From the NCBI GenBank assembly GCA_034509925.1, contig CM067534.1, positions 9,473,501-9,537,500 of the forward strand: DNA of 64,000 bases, read 5' to 3'. The first letter of the stretch is position 1, and the number at the start of each line of letters is the position of its first letter. Made by a program: the position numbers and the translations under genes. This document shows, one piece after another, positions 27,629 to 38,631 of the stretch. This stretch comes from Hirudinaria manillensis. Lineage: Eukaryota > Annelida > Clitellata > Hirudinida > Hirudinidae. The notes under the pieces are model-generated. The model did not search any database. It was not told the origin of the DNA and saw only the letters and a list, made by a program, of their open reading frames with translations.

Positions 27629-30600
27629 TCAAATTCTTTTTGAAGACTTTTTCAGGCTCCAACTCGCATACTTAGAAAAGGCCTTTTCAAGCATGATGTT
27701 AATGTGGTGACTGGGCTGAAACATGTAAATCATGTGTGACAATCGGAAAATTTGCAGACTTTATGAAAATCAACGCTTACATCAACAGTCCTGCGATGGA
27801 GTGCCATCTTCTCAGAAAAGGCCTGGACCTTGCTCTTCTGAAACTTTCTAAGGCTCTCATCTATTCGAGTAGCCTGGAATAAATTATTCATTTAACTCCA
27901 GGTTTTCAAACCAAGATTTTCAATAATTATTATTATTATTATTATTAGTAGTAGTAGTAGTAGTAGTCATATCAATTATTGTTATCATCTGAACTCAAAT
28001 CTAAGCCAAGACCTTATCCTCAAGTTCTTTGGAAGTGATTGGAAAACAACTCCAGAAGTGCCTGAGCAGCTCCATCAGGACACAGGACATGGACTTGAAT
28101 TCTGGAAGCAGCTCCTTTGGTATGCTGTCAGCTGAACAGAGAAATACAAAAACAATGTTGTAGTCCACAATATTATGATTCTGGTGGTTGATAATGGCAA
28201 GCATGTTAAATAATAATAATAATAACGTGGTAAATGAGGTAACTAAAAATAATAATAATCTAAGAGAAGAATGGCACCGTTGAATTGCTGAGCGTACGCA
28301 TCCTGCATGAGGGAGCCCGAGGGAGAGAACTCCCTGACGACGTTCAGTGCTGCATCTGAATTGAAGGGGAGCTGCAATTACACTTCAAACTGATCAATAC
28401 CGCACGCTCGTTCGTTCGAAACCCGATTTAACTCGGAAGTTTTAACTCAAATGGTTTTTAAATTATAATTCGAAATGAAATAACTTTCCACAATATCTGA
28501 AGACAATTTTTACGAATCCAGTGCTACAATCTCAAGTCAGAATGCTGATCTTGCACTGAATTCAGTAATAAGACGATAGTACGTCCATCCGTGGATTAGA
28601 GAAAAGACTCACCTGATTCAAAGATGTTGGCTTCCAAGCCATTACGTCGTGTGCAAAGGCCCTGGCAGCCTCCATCAGTTCGTTGGTCGTGTTGTAAGTG
28701 TAGGCCGTGAGGGGCATCGGGCCGTGCATGTAGGCGTCGGTTTTGGCCAACTTCAAGGGCCTTCCTACAGGTCCCTCGTCTTCATCCTCGAACAGGCCGC
28801 TCGTGTTCGTTTTCCTTTTGATGCCTTTGATCTGAAATTGATGTCAAAGTTGAAAACCTCTCATTTAGAGACATCTGTCTGTCTGTCATTCGACATGTTT
28901 TAACCTCGTTCGTAGGGTCGGATGGAGGAGAATCGTCTGCCTTCGTCGATCGATTGGTGGAAGCGACTACCATGACGGAATGGTGGTTCAACCTCTTGAT
29001 AAGGGAGGTGTTTGCAGGGAGGGCGCTTTCGTTTATAGGCAATTCTTCGGCTACTTTTTCTTGACTCTGAGAGGTAAAGGAAATAATTTGACTTTTATGA
29101 ATGAATGCCGAATCTTTATGCTTTTAATTTGTAACGTATTTATTGGTTTTATTTGAGGTCTAGATTTAAAGTGCTATTATTACTTCGTCCGGGATTAAAT
29201 CCAATAGGTTTCGGATCTTTCTCTTCCTTCCATTGATAGACAGGACCTTTTCAGACAAATCCAGTCCTGCAAATGGATGAATAAGTTAAATTTGTTTCTA
29301 AATCCATTAACTTTCAAAAGTGTTGCTAAAGCATAGATGAATGAGAATTCCATAAGAATTTATAAGGTTTATAACTTTGAAACATATAATAAAGGAGATT
29401 CATTGAAAGTGTAGCATTTCTGCAAGATGCTATGATTGAATCAAAAACAGCATGTTTCAAAACAAACTTTTTTCATCTTCTTCCATACATCCTGCAAACA
29501 ACCCTTTGGAATTAACGTTGGTTCTGTCTCTGTGAAAGTAGTGCGACTTCAAGAACTCTTCCCAGAACTTGCTCTCAGTCAACTTGTGAGGAACGTACTC
29601 CTCGTACCTTCTCTCAACTGGCAATGAGTAAAAAACAATACAGTCCTTCTTTACACCCAAAAAAAATGGTTTCCCTGGTTCTATACCAAGTTGATGCCTT
29701 GGCATTAGTGAGTTTCATCCAAAAACCCTACTAAAACTTTCCCTTAACTAACCTGCAGGATAGGCTTTGAAGACTTTTTCTATGAAATCCTTCGATAACG
29801 TAGTCGGACTTCCTATTTGAATGAGCTTTTCGACATCTGCCTGTTGGTTTGCAACTGCAAATTGTTATCAAACTCAGGAGAAGGACAAAAACTTAACTCC
29901 AAAGGAGCCTACCCAAATTCCAGCTCCAACTCCTACTTCTTGTTTTTCAATTTCTCCCACTTTAGATTTCTGAAATTGTGCAAATTGTTTCACAGTACTA
30001 TCAAAGGAACCATTAAAAGGTATTTTAAAATTATATGAGCTCATCAATAAGAACGTCGTGAGCAAGAATTAATAAACATAGGATACAATAAGGTGAGGAC
30101 TCACACTCATTCTCTTTGACCAGAACTCATCTGATGTCATAATCCCCTCCACCACAAGAGTATTGTACAACTGGAACAGATGCGGGTCATTGTGGAGCTT
30201 CCTGTCATTTTGGATCGCATTAGAATTACAATTTGAATTACTTGAGTCAATTAAAATATTTCCACTACTTAACTAGCTCCTCTAAATGATTTTGTCTGAA
30301 AAAATAAATGGTAATCTAGTGAAATTATTGTGACATGAAACCTGTTATTCAATTTTGACAAAGCACTTGTACGAACAAATCAAAGATTTGAAAAGACTTT
30401 GCTTTATTAACAGACGATAAATCTAAAAAATATCCTAAAATATGTAGCCAAACTAATGTTTCCACTGACTTGTTCTTTTCCATGAGGTCGTTGCTTATCT
30501 GATTATTGGATTTGCTGAGCATCTGAGACAGTAGATCCTTGACGGCATCCCTGTCTCTGACCTGTGCCTCTCTACCCTCTGGATTGTTGAAGTGGAATGT

Positions 30601-31228
30601 GTGAGCCCCACTGCTGTGTAAAACAATCTGCAGCTGCACTTTGTCCTTTGTGTCCGGTGATATTTTCTGGGCTGTACAAGTTAAACTTGGTTGTCATTAT
30701 TGTATAGGTTAAACTGGATTATCATTATTAGTGCTATTCCAATACTGTTATACTTAGTTAAACTAATTCATCAAGGAATGCATAACAACTGGAAAATAGC
30801 ACACAATTATTACTGTGAAGAAAAGATTGTGGTATTATGTGAATGTGGGCATTAACTAAGTTGTTAAAAGTTTTGTGGAAATTCCTGTTAATTTTTTTAA
30901 TGTGAAGATCTGTATACCAAGAACATTAAATATTGCAATGGAGCCTTGAAACCCCAGATTATTGAAAACTTCCTTAGAAACAAGAGATAAATCGGTATAT
31001 CTATATTTGCCAATTAATTAGGAAATAAGGGTGTTTATATTAATAACTTATAAATAAGTCTATGACTTTTCCACCTTTTATATCGGTGTAATATTGACTG
31101 ATCGAGAGTGAACTTTTTCCTGAAGGCATCCATGCAATTCGTTCGGAAAGTAGACAGAGTGAACCATCACATTTTTTGCTTTTGACATTTGGTATACTCA
31201 ATAAAATATCTTCTTTGGAAGCCGCCAT
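27629..31228 (-). CDS. GTF2H1: General transcription factor IIH subunit 1 (TFIIH p62)
   Basis: Core TFIIH subunit used in RNA polymerase II initiation and nucleotide-excision repair. Roughly ten to twelve minus-strand exons. The start at 31228 opens the PH domain (MAASKEDILLSIPNVKSKKC, then LSERIAWMPSGKSSLSIS), continued at about 30500-30655 by VQLQIVLHSSGAHTFHF and RDRDAVKDLLSQMLSKSNNQ. BSD-type segments follow: PHLFQLYNTLVVEG near 30150, and LTESKFWEEFLKSHYFHRDR with GLFAGCMEEDEKSLF near 29470-29620. Next come LNHHSVMVV near 28950, AYMHGPMPLTAYTYNTTNEL near 28700, and ELLRHFWSCFPITSKELEDK near 28040, a family hallmark. The C-terminal exon reads HHINIMLEKAFSKYASW and ends at 27629. Order and signatures match human p62 along its whole length. 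The final AATAAA lies 11 bases past the stop. Confidence 0.95.
27932..27967. repeat. (ATT)n/(AGT)n microsatellite in GTF2H1 intron
   Basis: ATT units pass directly into AGT units in the intron before the last-but-one GTF2H1 exons. Confidence 0.85.
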
Positions 31229-32121
31229 ATCTGCCTCAATGTATTTAAGCCTAATGATCTGACAATTTTACTATGTCTTTTTTCGTTTTAACGACCTGGG
31301 TTGTGTAAGCAAAACATAGAAGCAAGAATACCAAAGATAAGCAATATGTGTAATTATTTATATATCTCTTAAAATACAGAAAATTTTGAAAAATTTAGCC
31401 ATTTTAAATTATTCGGTTTTATTATTTGACGCTACTGCAGTTGCAATATGCAATGCTTGATACTAATGCCTCATTGAGGAACATATTTTTTTGTAAATGT
31501 TAAATGCTAGAATATAATAAATATTTTGATACGGCAAGATATTAACACTACATTTTGTATATGTATTTTGTATATATTTTATAAGTACGACATAATAATA
31601 AATAGTCTTTTGATATACAATTATTTAATTGCTCAGAAATTGATTTACTACAGGTTATCATAAAAGTTGATTTCTTGTAGGCCACTTTCCAAAGTATGTA
31701 GAGCCTGATATTTTTACTGCCTTCATTTATAAACTATATTAAATATTTTTAATGAAAAACATTTAGATATAAGAAAACCATAGTTTGATGCTTCAAAACA
31801 CGTCCACCAATTTTAAAATTGGAAGGTCTATTTCTATACTGTCTCCGGAAAAATACGTTTTTTTGGAATTTGTTTACCTGGTATACAGTTTATTGTTTCT
31901 CCGGGGTTTATTAAATGTCTATTGATTTAAGGTCTTTTTTATCATGAAAAGATGAGTAATGTTATTTAATTTTGATTCGAAGTAATGCTATTTTGTAGCC
32001 ATTTGTTAGTCAAAAATTGCTGAAGTATGGTTGTAAGTTAATGCAATCACCATTTAATCAAAGACTCTTCAAGTTTCACACTATGTCCCTCAGAAGACTT
32101 CGTTGTATTCTATACGACTAG
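31229..32121. other. Divergent promoter region, GTF2H1 and SCAF/PHRF1-like gene
   Basis: About 890 bp of AT-rich DNA separates the two head-to-head start codons. I see no clear TATA box and no extra coding exon. Confidence 0.5.
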
Positions 32122-34401
32122 ATGGCTGCGAACAATGTTATAACCTATCAAACGTTGACCCTCCTCGAAGATAATTATTACAGCATTCGTAAATATATTG
32201 AATGTGTTTTTGACGATGGAGATCTTAGTGAAGCTGAATCCGGAAGTGAAAGCTCAAATGCTTCTGATTCTTTCCTTGGAAGGGCTACTTCAGAGTCCAG
32301 GGATATTGATATATCAAATGCCAAAGATTGCAATTCCAACAATATGGACATAAATGTGACTTTTAATGGGGCACAAATTATTTCAGCAGATAAGAACGAA
32401 GATGGTTCATCCCTAAATTTACTTTCTCAGCCAACTAACAATGATGTTATAATGTTTTCATCTAAAAATGACAAAGTAAAATTTAGCCTAAAAACTCCAA
32501 AGTCGGCAGTTTTAAAGCAGACTCAGATGTGCTTAGAGGAACCAGAAACTTCAAAAGTTCAACTTTTTATGCCTTGCAGGACAACTTCAGTATTTGCACA
32601 TATTCAATCCAGTGAAGCCTCAGGCCAGGAAAATCAGACAAATGAGGATAGCAAACATAAAAGCATGTCATCGAGAATTGAGGACACTTTAAAAAGAAGC
32701 TGCATTCAGAGCTCAGAAAGAAGAGGAACATCAACCAGTTTATCTTCATCTAGTTCTACTTCTAAAAATAAGTACTCAAGTTACAAAACAAAGCCAAAAT
32801 CAAAGCTGCATAGAAAAAAGAATTCTTCCCCCAAAATTTTTAAAGAAAAATTTGGAAAAACATCCCACCACAGAGAAAAAATTTATTCATCCAGTAGTGG
32901 CAAGAAAGGTACAAACAAACAAAACTCAAAAAGAGGTAATACTTATAAACATAGTAAGTTGAGATACAGAAGATCAAAAAGCCTAAGCTCTGAAAGTGAG
33001 AGGATCATTGCTGCACAATCACTTCCACTTCAGCCCAAAGACAGCAATGCTGTTAGTCCAGAAAACAGAAGAGGAGAAAGTAAATCAATGGAGGAAGGGA
33101 ATGTGAATGAGATCAGAACAACAGTCCATAAAAAGAATTACAAAGACAATACATCAATTCTTGCAAATGATTTTAATGAATCCCAATCTGCCTTGAATTT
33201 TCTGGAAAAACAGATTAAAAAAAGCAGTTCAGATGTCAAATTGGTTTGTTTACCCACTAGTGATGACAAAGGCGATGGCAACTTTCCTCATAAAGGTTTA
33301 TTACCTTTAAGTCCAAATTCTGACTTCTTGTTTCAAGCTAATGCAAGTGGCGATGTGGAAAATATCACTAGTGATAACCAGGTATTTGATTTGTGGGATA
33401 TTGATCCGCTCCTCATAAATAGCATTCCAACAGATGAGGATATTGTGATAACCCGGGACAAGGTCGAGCAAATTCGAATGTCTCTGAAATGCAAAACTTC
33501 TGATTCCAAACCTAGATATGTAAAAGTGGGAAGTTTGGAGAAAGAAATTGAGGGAATTCAAGCATTGAAATCTCTGGATGTTGCTGGAGCAAATCCCAAG
33601 TGTACTTGCAATGTGCTATCATTAAAGCATTCCATTGCCTCCCTGAAAACTCTTGAAGATGTTTCATTTTGTTTCAGTCTACTTTTAAAACATTTGCAAA
33701 GGCTAACTCCGAAATCAGAATTAGGATCAAACTCAAAGATGAAGACATTTACTGACAAATTACAAAATTTTGTTGAGACTGAGTTGGACAATATGGGCAG
33801 TAGGCTCTTGCATTGTAGTCAATGCACAATTCCTTCATGTGAATCTCCACAATTACATGAAATTAGAGAGAACTTTCACAAATCTAACATTGTAAATAAA
33901 GATGCATTTGCCATGAAATGTCGTAAAAGGGTTTCCATTGCTTCTCCAATTCCCAGTGGGAATGAATCAAATAGCAAAGTTAGTATGCAATTTCTCATTT
34001 GATGTTTTATGCCAAATATGTTTGGACTATTTTAACCTAATTACATCAGTCAATCAATAATTTGTGTGACTTGATTCTGTATATTGATTAGTTGATTGTG
34101 ACAATATGAATATACTTTAGCCAGATGACCTGAAGATTATTGAACAACAAATAAAAGCTGTTCTCAATCCAGCAATTCTCAGCAATGAAATTTCAAAGGA
34201 TGAATATGGGGAAATTGTCAGGATGGTTGTTACTAAGGTTCATACAGCATTTCCTGCTGAAAATGTGCAAAATATCACGAATACCAGTCTCCCTTTTGTG
34301 CTTTTTAGGTTGGACATTGCAGGAAGAGGCTTAACAAGTTTGACTGCATATCGTTCCTTCGCAAAACTCTGCAAGCGGTGAAAAGAAGGAGATTGTCTTG
34401 A
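32122..34401 (+). CDS. Disordered Ser/Lys-rich protein with SCAF1/PHRF1-like C-terminal domain
   Basis: Three exons, 32122-33978, 34121-34237 and 34309-34401, join in phase to give 688 residues. Residues 1-60 are acidic (DDGDLSEAESGSESSNASDS). The middle is a Ser/Lys/Arg-rich tract (STSLSSSSSTSKNKYSSYK; KLRYRRSKSLSSESERI), and a short acidic/hydrophobic motif follows (VFDLWDIDPLLINSIPTDED). The last about 68 residues look folded: LKIIEQQIKAVLNPAILSNE, then ISKDEYGEIVRMVVTKVGHC, then a basic end (KTLQAVKRRRLS). From memory this resembles the C-terminus of animal SCAF1, SCAF11 and PHRF1 (pattern K.YY....ITK.EYK.I.RKAV.K.CHS), which binds the phosphorylated RNA polymerase II tail. No RING, PHD or RRM domain is present. 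AATAAA lies at 34499-34504. The gene is real; the family assignment is tentative. Confidence 0.75.
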
Positions 34402-34498
34402 TCTTATTGTCTGTTGTAACTAGTCAAGATTTTGGTTTTAAATGATAAGCTAACTACTAGATCAAGTATTGGATTGTACAACTTTGTAACGCTTTGTA

Positions 34499-34504
34499 AA
34501 TAAA
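34499..34504 (+). terminator. Polyadenylation signal of SCAF/PHRF1-like gene
   Basis: AATAAA about 100 bases after the stop codon at 34399-34401. Confidence 0.55.
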
Positions 34505-34682
34505 AACGTATGATAGCAATTCTTAATCATTTTGTTATAGTTAAGAGTAAATCTGGTAAGGCGTGCGCTAATGCCGTCGATTGAGAAAATACATGATCAA
34601 GTGCAGTGCTAGTACACCAGTAGGGGTAAACTCATAGTCCGTGACCACCCGGCGCACCTAAATGTGATTTAGAAAGAAGCAT

Positions 34683-34696
34683 CCAGCAGAGGGAGC
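34683..34696 (+). promoter_or_regulatory. CTCF-like motif
   Basis: CCAGCAGAGGGAGC differs at one position from the CTCF core consensus CCASYAGRKGGCRS. It lies between the 3' end of the SCAF/PHRF1-like gene and the ATF4 promoter. A single match has little weight by itself. Confidence 0.3.
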
Positions 34697-34929
34697 TATT
34701 TCGGTTTCAACGGGTGAACTTAGTGACCTGCCCTGAGGCAGGATTTAATTACAGAAAAGTCTTTGGCTCGGCGTTAAAAAAACCCTCCTTTTATTCTGCC
34801 CGTTACATAAACTAGATGTCAAAAATCAAGAGCAACCATCACATGACATTCCGTAATCAACATAAAATTTTATTTTCGCACCGCGATGAAAACACGTTGC
34901 AAGAATATGATTGGTTGAGACGATGGAAA

Positions 34930-34938
34930 TGATGCAAT
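34930..34938 (+). promoter_or_regulatory. CARE element (C/EBP-ATF composite site) upstream of ATF4
   Basis: TGATGCAAT is an exact match to the ATF4-C/EBP response element consensus TGATGNAAN, placed about 450 bp upstream of the ATF4 start codon and close to a CCAAT box. It could let ATF4 or a C/EBP-type factor regulate this gene. Function is inferred from the motif. Confidence 0.5.
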
Positions 34939-35263
34939 CGCTTCGTGTATTCTTGCGCGATAGATAAACACATGTATAGAAACCTCGTTTATTTCTTAGC
35001 ATCATAATTTACTAAGTATATTTATATTTACCAACAAAATATTTTTTTCATTTATTTTTACAAACACAACATTTTGCCAATTTTAGTGCGGTCTCTTTGT
35101 TGTATCGGAATGACATTTATTATTTTGGGTGACCTTATAAGCGCCTGGTTTCCTTGTGTCCTCAATATCGTGATTTTTTCTTGCTTATTACTCGTCTTTC
35201 TCCAAGATGATGAGTTGCTAATTTGCTGCGTGTTTTACACACGTACTTTTCTAATCTTTAATC

Positions 35264-35503
35264 ATGGAGTAAGTTTGGTTGCCTTCTCTTTGCGAATTCT
35301 CTCATTTGATTTCGTTAACTAAGTTTCTAATCGGAATTTTACAATGAAGGTCTTTTACCAACCTCGTTATCTCGAGAGGATATGGAATCAGAATTACAAA
35401 GAATATTAGAGGGATCAATTCTTACAGATGCCCTAGGGGACTTCTTCCCAGATGGAATGCTGGAACTAGAGGATGTCTCATTGGAGGCACTGGTTCAGGA
35501 TGA
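35264..35503 (+). other. Overlapping upstream ORF of ATF4, spliced form (52 codons)
   Basis: An ATG at 35264 is followed at once by a strong donor (ATGGA|GTAAGT). Joining 35268 to the acceptor at 35348-35349 gives an ORF of 35264-35268 plus 35350-35503, exactly 52 codons and a TGA. It runs past the ATF4 ATG (35382) in another frame and ends 122 bases inside the ATF4 coding region. If the intron (81 bp) is kept, this ATG gives only Met-Glu-stop. The arrangement parallels the inhibitory, overlapping uORF2 of mammalian ATF4. Confidence 0.6.
35344..35409 (+). other. Overlapping upstream ORF of ATF4, unspliced form (21 codons)
   Basis: If the 35269-35349 intron is retained, the ATG at 35344 opens a 21-codon frame that also passes over the ATF4 start out of frame and stops at 35407-35409. 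So either splice form places an overlapping uORF in front of ATF4. Confidence 0.45.
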
Positions 35504-36271
35504 TGGTCAGCTATACAACAACACACCATCTATTTCCAATACCCACATTAGTCTTCTCCAATTTGGCTCAAGTCCATTTGCCAATTTAGAAGGTTGGGGT
35601 TCTTACCTAAATGTTTAAAAACATGTGGTTGATGTATGTCTGTTGCTTCTTCAGAACTTTTGAAGCAAGAGCATTCAGAGTCTGATTATGAAAGCTTGGG
35701 CTTATCCAGCCCTATATATAGCTGTGGACATGGAGAGACTTTTGCAAATGACTCATCCAAAGATGATCCAAAACCGTATGTTGAATATGGTGGTTCAGCA
35801 GATACCAGTCCTAGGAGCTGTTATGAGAGTACAGGTGCTCCTGCAAATGACTGGCTCGAGGATCCGTGGGGCTTAGAAAATGTGGATTGTCATCTTCTCT
35901 ACAACTTCAGTTGGGAGAACATTCAGGATGAAATGATCCTGGTTGGGGATGTTAGTGGAGATGCTGCTTCCGAATCTAAGCCGACGCTCAAGAAAGACGA
36001 ACTTCTGTCTTCGAAACAACCTGAACAAGATGCAAAAAAATCAGCTCTCAGGGGTGTTAAAAAGAAGACGTCCGCACTCAAGATCAAACGAGAACAAAAC
36101 AAGGTGGCTGCTTCGAGGTACAGGAACAAGAAGAAAGAAGAGGAGGCCTGCATGATGGTTGAATACGAGGAACTCCTGAGCCGAAATGAGAAGCTGAAGC
36201 GGTTGGCTCTGGACAAGGAGCAGGAGGTGAAAGTCTTGAGGAAGTTGCTCAAGGATGTTCTACACAGATGA
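35382..36271 (+). CDS. ATF4: ATF4-type bZIP transcription factor (cryptocephal/GCN4-like)
   Basis: Two coding exons, 35382-35592 and 35655-36271, with a 62-bp intron, give 275 residues (human ATF4 has 351). The N-terminal half is acidic and Ser-rich (MESELQRILEGSILTDALGD; ELEDVSLEALVQDDG), suitable for transactivation. The C-terminus is a complete bZIP: basic region KREQNKVAASRYRNKKKEEE carrying the ATF4/CREB-type N..AA.RYR..K pattern, then a zipper with leucines in LLSRNEKLKRLALDKEQEV and KVLRKLLKDVLHR. ATF4 drives the integrated stress response (amino-acid supply, redox, ER stress) and is translated preferentially when eIF2 is phosphorylated. The leader carries overlapping uORFs and an upstream CARE-like site, consistent with that control. 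I do not see a clear DSGxxxS degron for beta-TrCP. Confidence 0.93.
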
Positions 36272-36472
36272 CATTATTTCTTATTGATAGAATTGGAGAC
36301 AATACTTTAGTTTGGCTTGTTTTATAAACTTTTGTTTTCCATCAAAATGCATATTCAGATTAAAAGTTTTTTTAGATATTGGTGTTGTATTTTGCAAAAA
36401 AGACTAAGCTATGTTAACTCATGAAAAGCTCTGAATTCGTGGTGAAGGATTACCGACCCACTGGGACTCTAT

Positions 36473-38140
36473 TCATTTTGTGGAGAGTCCACATTGCTGT
36501 CTGTCACTGATTGTGAGCAAGACAAGGTGGAGGAGGTGCACTTGGAGAGGTGTGAGGTGTGGTGTTATAAGGGGCTCCAACTCTTTCAAACTGGAGATGT
36601 TTTTAGCATGGCATGCCATCTAAACGTTATTGTATAAATAAATTAGCAACACTGAACAAATTGAGCAATAAATTATGATGTACCACGACGGATTGGACGA
36701 GTAGGAATAACTCTTCTCCAAGGACCGAGTTGTTGAGGTCTTCGTCCGAAGCATTCCAAAGGTATTTCTCCAAAAGCTGGCTATGCTCTGGCCTTGTTCT
36801 TTGAGGTGTTGGCTACAAAATGGAAGTTTCATTGTCACATTACATTCCAAAATAACTTTAATCAAAGTGGTTACTCGAACTTCTTTGTCAAGCCAAGTTG
36901 AAACAAAAAGAACTGAAGACAAGTCATCATTTAATCTTCCACATACCTGAAGCAATAGGAGCAACAGCAGCCTGAATATCTCGCACTGGGCCAAAATGTC
37001 GGCCACTGCCCCGATGGTCTTTTGTGCACAAGATGTTGGCCCCCTTTCCTTGGCAAGATAAAACATTTCGGTGTATATCACCAGAGCCCCATCGTAATCC
37101 TCTGATGTGTGGGTGACAAAGAATTAAAGGTTATCCTTAGTATGACTATCTAACTCAGCCAAAGTTCTAACTTGTCTCAATCTTGGCTGCAGCAAGGAAA
37201 TTTAGTGCATCAAGGCATTCCATTGGATGCTAAAAAGAGAATAAGTGACCCGAATGAAGTCTAAATGCAAAAATATTAAATTACTTTCCTGATTAAGACA
37301 TTTTTTAAAACAATTCAAGGAAAAATGTTTCCTACATGCTGAAGTAGTTCAGTGGCTCTTTGAAAATGCTGTATTGACTGGCTTGTTTTCCCAAACATCT
37401 TATGAAAATTACATTTATCTTCATAATAAATTAAAAATATCTATTGCATTGGATAAATGCTTCCAACCTTGAGAGCATTGCCAAGTTCTATGCAGAGAGA
37501 TGCAGCTAATGAATATTGTTTGTTTTCAAGATAGACCTGTTAAAAATAAAAATCTGTCCTGATGTATTTATTATGAAGCAATTTTTATATAGGCATAGAA
37601 ATGATCACACACTCTAATGGCATGACTGTAGCAATTGATTGCAGCATTGAGGTGTTCTTGAAAAGATGGACACAAAGTCTCCTGAATGGAGTGTTCAGCT
37701 TGGACAAAGGACCTTGCAGCTTCTATCAAAGTGGATGCTTCAGTACACCAATTTCCAAGAGTGTGTTCGCACCTGCAAAGTCAAACTAATTGTTTGCTAT
37801 TTGAGCTGTAAAAAAAACAGAATTCACTCTTCTACCTTGCTTGTGCTAAGTAACAGAAACCAGAATAATGTGGGCAACCATCAACTTTCAATTGCTTTGC
37901 CAGGCGACCTGGAAACATAATTGCTTTAGTAGGATTTTGAATACGTACTTTTATAAGTTTTCATTATACTAACCAAACTGCTCACTCCCCTCGGAAACGT
38001 TTGGTTTCTTAAGAAACTTCCTGATTAATTTAAAATAAATATTTAGCCATGACATAAAAGTAAATACACAAATTCAATAACTTTTTAAGCTTGTTCGATA
38101 TATTCCTGTATTCTTGCAAAACATCTGGAACACCCTCCAT
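36473..38140 (-). CDS. F8A1: 40-kDa huntingtin-associated protein HAP40 (F8A)
   Basis: HAP40 binds and stabilises huntingtin and has been tied to Rab5 endosome motility. The minus strand holds eight or nine short exons. The start at 38140 reads MEGVPDVLQEYRNISNKLKK, followed by KFLKKPNVSEGSEQFG (near 38000), an Ala/Leu-rich TPR-like alpha-solenoid, ADILAQCEIFRLLLLLLLQ (near 36990), RPEHSQLLEKYLWNASDED with LGEELFLLVQSVV (near 36700-36790), and a C-terminal exon with PLQVHLLHLVLLTISD ending in LSTK at 36473-36475. Each matches the human protein, where the poly-Leu and EKYSWEAF segments are hallmarks. Human F8A genes have no introns and sit inside the factor VIII gene; this copy is split by many introns, so it is an ancestral-type locus rather than a retrocopy. 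It ends toward ATF4 and starts toward COX10. Internal exon limits are approximate. Confidence 0.92.
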
Positions 38141-38631
38141 CGCCAAAATAATAACACACTAATGAATTAAAAGCGAACTCGTACACTTGTTAATGTTATA
38201 ATTACTGTTTTAAATGAGCAGGTAAGGTTTTAGTTAATTCGTCAAAATTTAAATAACTCAAATCCCGATTATGATTTTATGTTATTATGTCATTCTACTA
38301 TTGTAACACCTAAACAAATATCAATGTATCTACTAAGTCTTATTTTAAATTTTTAACCATAACATTAAAAAAATAATAATAAACTTTAGAAGAAGAGTGT
38401 TGAATAGAAATTACGATAGACAGGCGCAATGTAAACAATATACCGCTATAACCAATATTTTTAATAAACAATTTAATATACAAAGTAATTTCTATAACAT
38501 TAATTATGAATCAAAATTGGATTAAACACGCCTCCCATAAATTCTTTGAGTCTATTGTTTTTGTGAATAGTCGATAATTTGGAGCCCTTGTGAAGTGCAA
38601 TTCTTATATCCCATGCAGCTGAAATTAATTA
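38141..38631. promoter_or_regulatory. Bidirectional promoter region, HAP40 and COX10
   Basis: A 491-bp AT-rich gap separates the start codons of divergent HAP40 and COX10, so both promoters must lie within it or overlap the 5'UTRs. No TATA box stands out. Confidence 0.5.

Larger units (their letters stand above)
34505..35000. other. Intergenic, ATF4 upstream region
   Basis: Upstream of ATF4. It holds a CTCF-like match (34683-34696), an inverted CCAAT box (TGATTGGTTG near 34909) and a CARE-like site (34930-34938). No coding exon is seen. The ATF4 transcription start is probably shortly after 34990 but cannot be fixed from sequence. Confidence 0.4.

Noticed and set aside
35074-35322. 82-codon open frame upstream of ATF4
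   Set aside because: Its first codon is TTG; it is broken by the inferred leader intron. The internal ATG near 35109 could act as another uORF if transcription starts earlier, but that cannot be judged here.
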